Assembly: GCA_002320935.1 (NCBI GenBank)
Contig: DCLG01000029.1
Coordinates: 1 to 7,294 of the forward strand
Source: Pedobacter sp. UBA1654
GTDB lineage: Bacteria > Bacteroidota > Bacteroidia > Sphingobacteriales > Sphingobacteriaceae
DNA: 7,294 nucleotides
Direction of reading: 5' to 3'
Numbering within the stretch: position 1 is the stretch's first letter; each line of letters opens with the position of its first letter. A model generated the notes under the pieces. The model did no database searches, was not told the DNA's origin, and saw only the letters and a program-made list of their open reading frames with translations. This document shows positions 5,963-7,294 of this stretch, piece after piece. The position numbers and the translations under genes are program-made.

Positions 5963-6520
5963 ATGAAAAAAATTACGCTCTCCATTGCGCTAGCCATGTT
6001 GGCTACTTGCGCCTTCGCACAGAAAGATAGTTTATCAAAAGCAGTTGAAGCCAGATCTGCAGCAATTGGCCACACTGGTAATAATGAACTCAAGGTGAAC
6101 ATGTTTTACCTGGTGCTTGGTTTGCCAGAGATCAGTTATGAAAGACTGCTCTCCGACAACATGGGACTAGGTCTATCGGCAACCGTTGGGATTGAAAATA
6201 ACCAGAGCATGCGGTATGCCTTTCTGACAAGCTATCGCTTGTACTTCGGAAACAAAAAAGCAAACGGATTCTTTATAGAAGGCAATGCGGGTGTAGTTAC
6301 AGAGCAAAGAAGTTTTATTATCTATGTACATGAATATGAAAACTTCCTGGTTACCCGTAAAAACAAGGCCTATTTTGGGATGGGCGCTGCTGCGGGCGCC
6401 AAGTTCTTAACCAGGAAAGGATTTTTGGGAGAAGCCTACGTAGGCGCAGGCAGGATGTTGGGGAACAGTAACTCCGATTTATATCCAAGAGTGGGTATTA
6501 CGATTGGCAAGCGTTTCTAA
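5963..6520 (+). CDS. DUF3575 outer-membrane beta-barrel protein
   Basis: Starting from the ATG at 5963 the product has 185 residues. An upstream in-frame TTG at 5957 would only add two residues ahead of a typical Met-Lys-Lys signal start, so ATG is preferred. A signal peptide ends near Ala19-Gln20. The mature part contains the DUF3575 hallmark Asn-Glu-Leu-Lys-Val-Asn (41-46), then Pro-Glu-Ile-Ser-Tyr-Glu-Arg-Leu-Leu (55-63). Alternating hydrophobic and Gly-rich strands follow, and the chain ends in phenylalanine (Lys-Arg-Phe), the C-terminal aromatic signal of Bam-inserted barrels. A small outer-membrane barrel is therefore likely; its cargo or role is unknown. It begins 29 bp after the kinase stop, with no terminator or convincing promoter between, suggesting co-transcription. 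Confidence 0.85.
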   Translation: MKKITLSIALAMLATCAFAQKDSLSKAVEARSAAIGHTGNNELKVNMFYLVLGLPEISYERLLSDNMGLGLSATVGIENNQSMRYAFLTSYRLYFGNKKANGFFIEGNAGVVTEQRSFIIYVHEYENFLVTRKNKAYFGMGAAAGAKFLTRKGFLGEAYVGAGRMLGNSNSDLYPRVGITIGKRF

Positions 6521-6596
6521 AGTAACAATAACTTTATCCTGGTATAATATCAGAATTCAGAACTTTATTGATATTTACATATACTTAAATAAAAAC

Positions 6597-7294
6597 ATGA
6601 TTAAACGAATCTTTACACTTGGAATACTTGCGCAGTTGTCTTTATCAGCCCTTACCTTTGCGCAGACAAAAGTAGTTGCCCACAGGGGCGCATGGAAAAA
6701 CACTGCCGTTCCGCAAAACTCAATTGCAGCACTTAAAGAAGCCATTAAAATGGGATGTGACGGTTCAGAATTCGATGTACATATGTCTGCTGACTCGGTA
6801 ATTTTCGTGAACCATGATGCACATATCCAAGGGATTCCAATGGAAACAACATCTTCTCAGGTCTTGTCTGCAATAAAGCTGGAGAACGGTGAATCGCTGC
6901 CAACATTGGAAGCTTACCTGAAAGCAGGTCTCAAACAGAAAAAAACCAGGCTGGTATTGGAGATCAAACCTTCTGCTGTAAGCAAGGAAAGAGGCATCGC
7001 GCTTGCAAGAAAAGTTGTGGAAGTCGTAAATGCCACGAAAGCGGCATCAAAAGTAGATTACATCAGCTTTGATTATGAGATATGCAAAGAAATTACCAGG
7101 ATCGCCCCAAAAGCGACCGTGCAATACCTGAATGGCAATAAAGCACCGGATGAACTACTTGCAGATGGTGTTCATGGTCTTGATTACCACTTCTCCGTAC
7201 TTGAAAAGAATCCAACATGGATTAAAGATGCCAACAGCAAAAAGCTGATTACCAATGCATGGACTGTGAACGATGAGAAAGTCATGGACCGCCT
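6597..7294 (+). CDS. Exported glycerophosphodiester phosphodiesterase (3' end outside the window)
   Basis: The reading frame is open from ATG 6597 to the window edge (232 codons plus two bases), so the C-terminus is missing. A signal peptide (about 1-23, ending Phe-Ala-Gln) indicates export to the periplasm. The TIM-barrel GDPD family is shown by His29-Arg30-Gly31, Glu58-Phe-Asp60 (metal ligands), catalytic-type His73-Asp74, Leu-Glu122-Ile-Lys (metal ligand) and the late Ala-Trp-Thr-Val-Asn block (221-225). Such enzymes hydrolyse glycerophosphodiesters from phospholipid breakdown to glycerol 3-phosphate and an alcohol. The usual Pro-Glu-Asn segment reads Pro-Gln-Asn (39-41). The start follows an A-rich leader. 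The 76-bp gap after the DUF3575 gene has no terminator; TAACTTTA at 6529-6536 is a weak -7 box candidate, so either read-through or a separate promoter is possible. Substrate is inferred from the family. Confidence 0.92.
   Translation, partial: MIKRIFTLGILAQLSLSALTFAQTKVVAHRGAWKNTAVPQNSIAALKEAIKMGCDGSEFDVHMSADSVIFVNHDAHIQGIPMETTSSQVLSAIKLENGESLPTLEAYLKAGLKQKKTRLVLEIKPSAVSKERGIALARKVVEVVNATKAASKVDYISFDYEICKEITRIAPKATVQYLNGNKAPDELLADGVHGLDYHFSVLEKNPTWIKDANSKKLITNAWTVNDEKVMDR

Noticed and set aside
6546..6577. AATATCA and TGATATT inverted repeat upstream of the phosphodiesterase as a terminator or operator.
   Set aside because: Only AT-rich 7-bp arms with a long spacer and no T run after it; easily a chance event in this base composition.

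Overview
The window looks like an ordinary chromosomal stretch from a member of the Bacteroidota, most likely a Sphingobacteriales-type soil, water or plant-associated bacterium such as the Pedobacter/Mucilaginibacter group. The evidence is a lipoprotein with a Cys-Ser-Lys-Asp-Asp-Asp sorting signal, a DUF3575 outer-membrane protein, A-rich leaders instead of strong Shine-Dalgarno sites, and a TAnnTTTG-type promoter element. The genus is an inference. No RNA genes, insertion sequences, phage genes or CRISPR arrays were seen.

Left part, 1-1358: two minus-strand genes, a DUF3072 small acidic protein and a DUF808 (YedI-type) multi-pass membrane protein, separated by 68 bp. Middle, 1359-2672: a plus-strand exported Gfo/Idh/MocA oxidoreductase that closely resembles Zymomonas-type glucose-fructose oxidoreductase. 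It converges with a minus-strand MarR-family regulator (2689-3306), with only 16 bp between the stop codons. The MarR gene is divergent from a lipoprotein with two fasciclin (FAS1) domains (3481-4434). The 174-bp region between them holds several related AGTG(T/C)ATTAA half-sites in palindromic layout, one lying over the regulator's own likely promoter. This suggests that the MarR protein controls itself and the fasciclin gene. A strong intrinsic terminator closes the fasciclin gene.

Right part, 4689-7294: a sensor histidine kinase whose membrane domain carries every residue I recognise as diagnostic of the plant/cyanobacterial ethylene-binding domain (Asp, Tyr, Ile, Cys, His in identical spacing), but with no GAF and no receiver domain. 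It is followed after 29 bp by a DUF3575 outer-membrane barrel protein and, after another 76 bp, by an exported glycerophosphodiester phosphodiesterase that runs off the window. No terminator separates these three genes, so they may be transcribed together.

The most interesting object is the ethylene-receptor-like kinase. The second is the MarR/fasciclin divergent control region. Otherwise the window mostly holds known families, and I see no clear multi-gene undescribed system.
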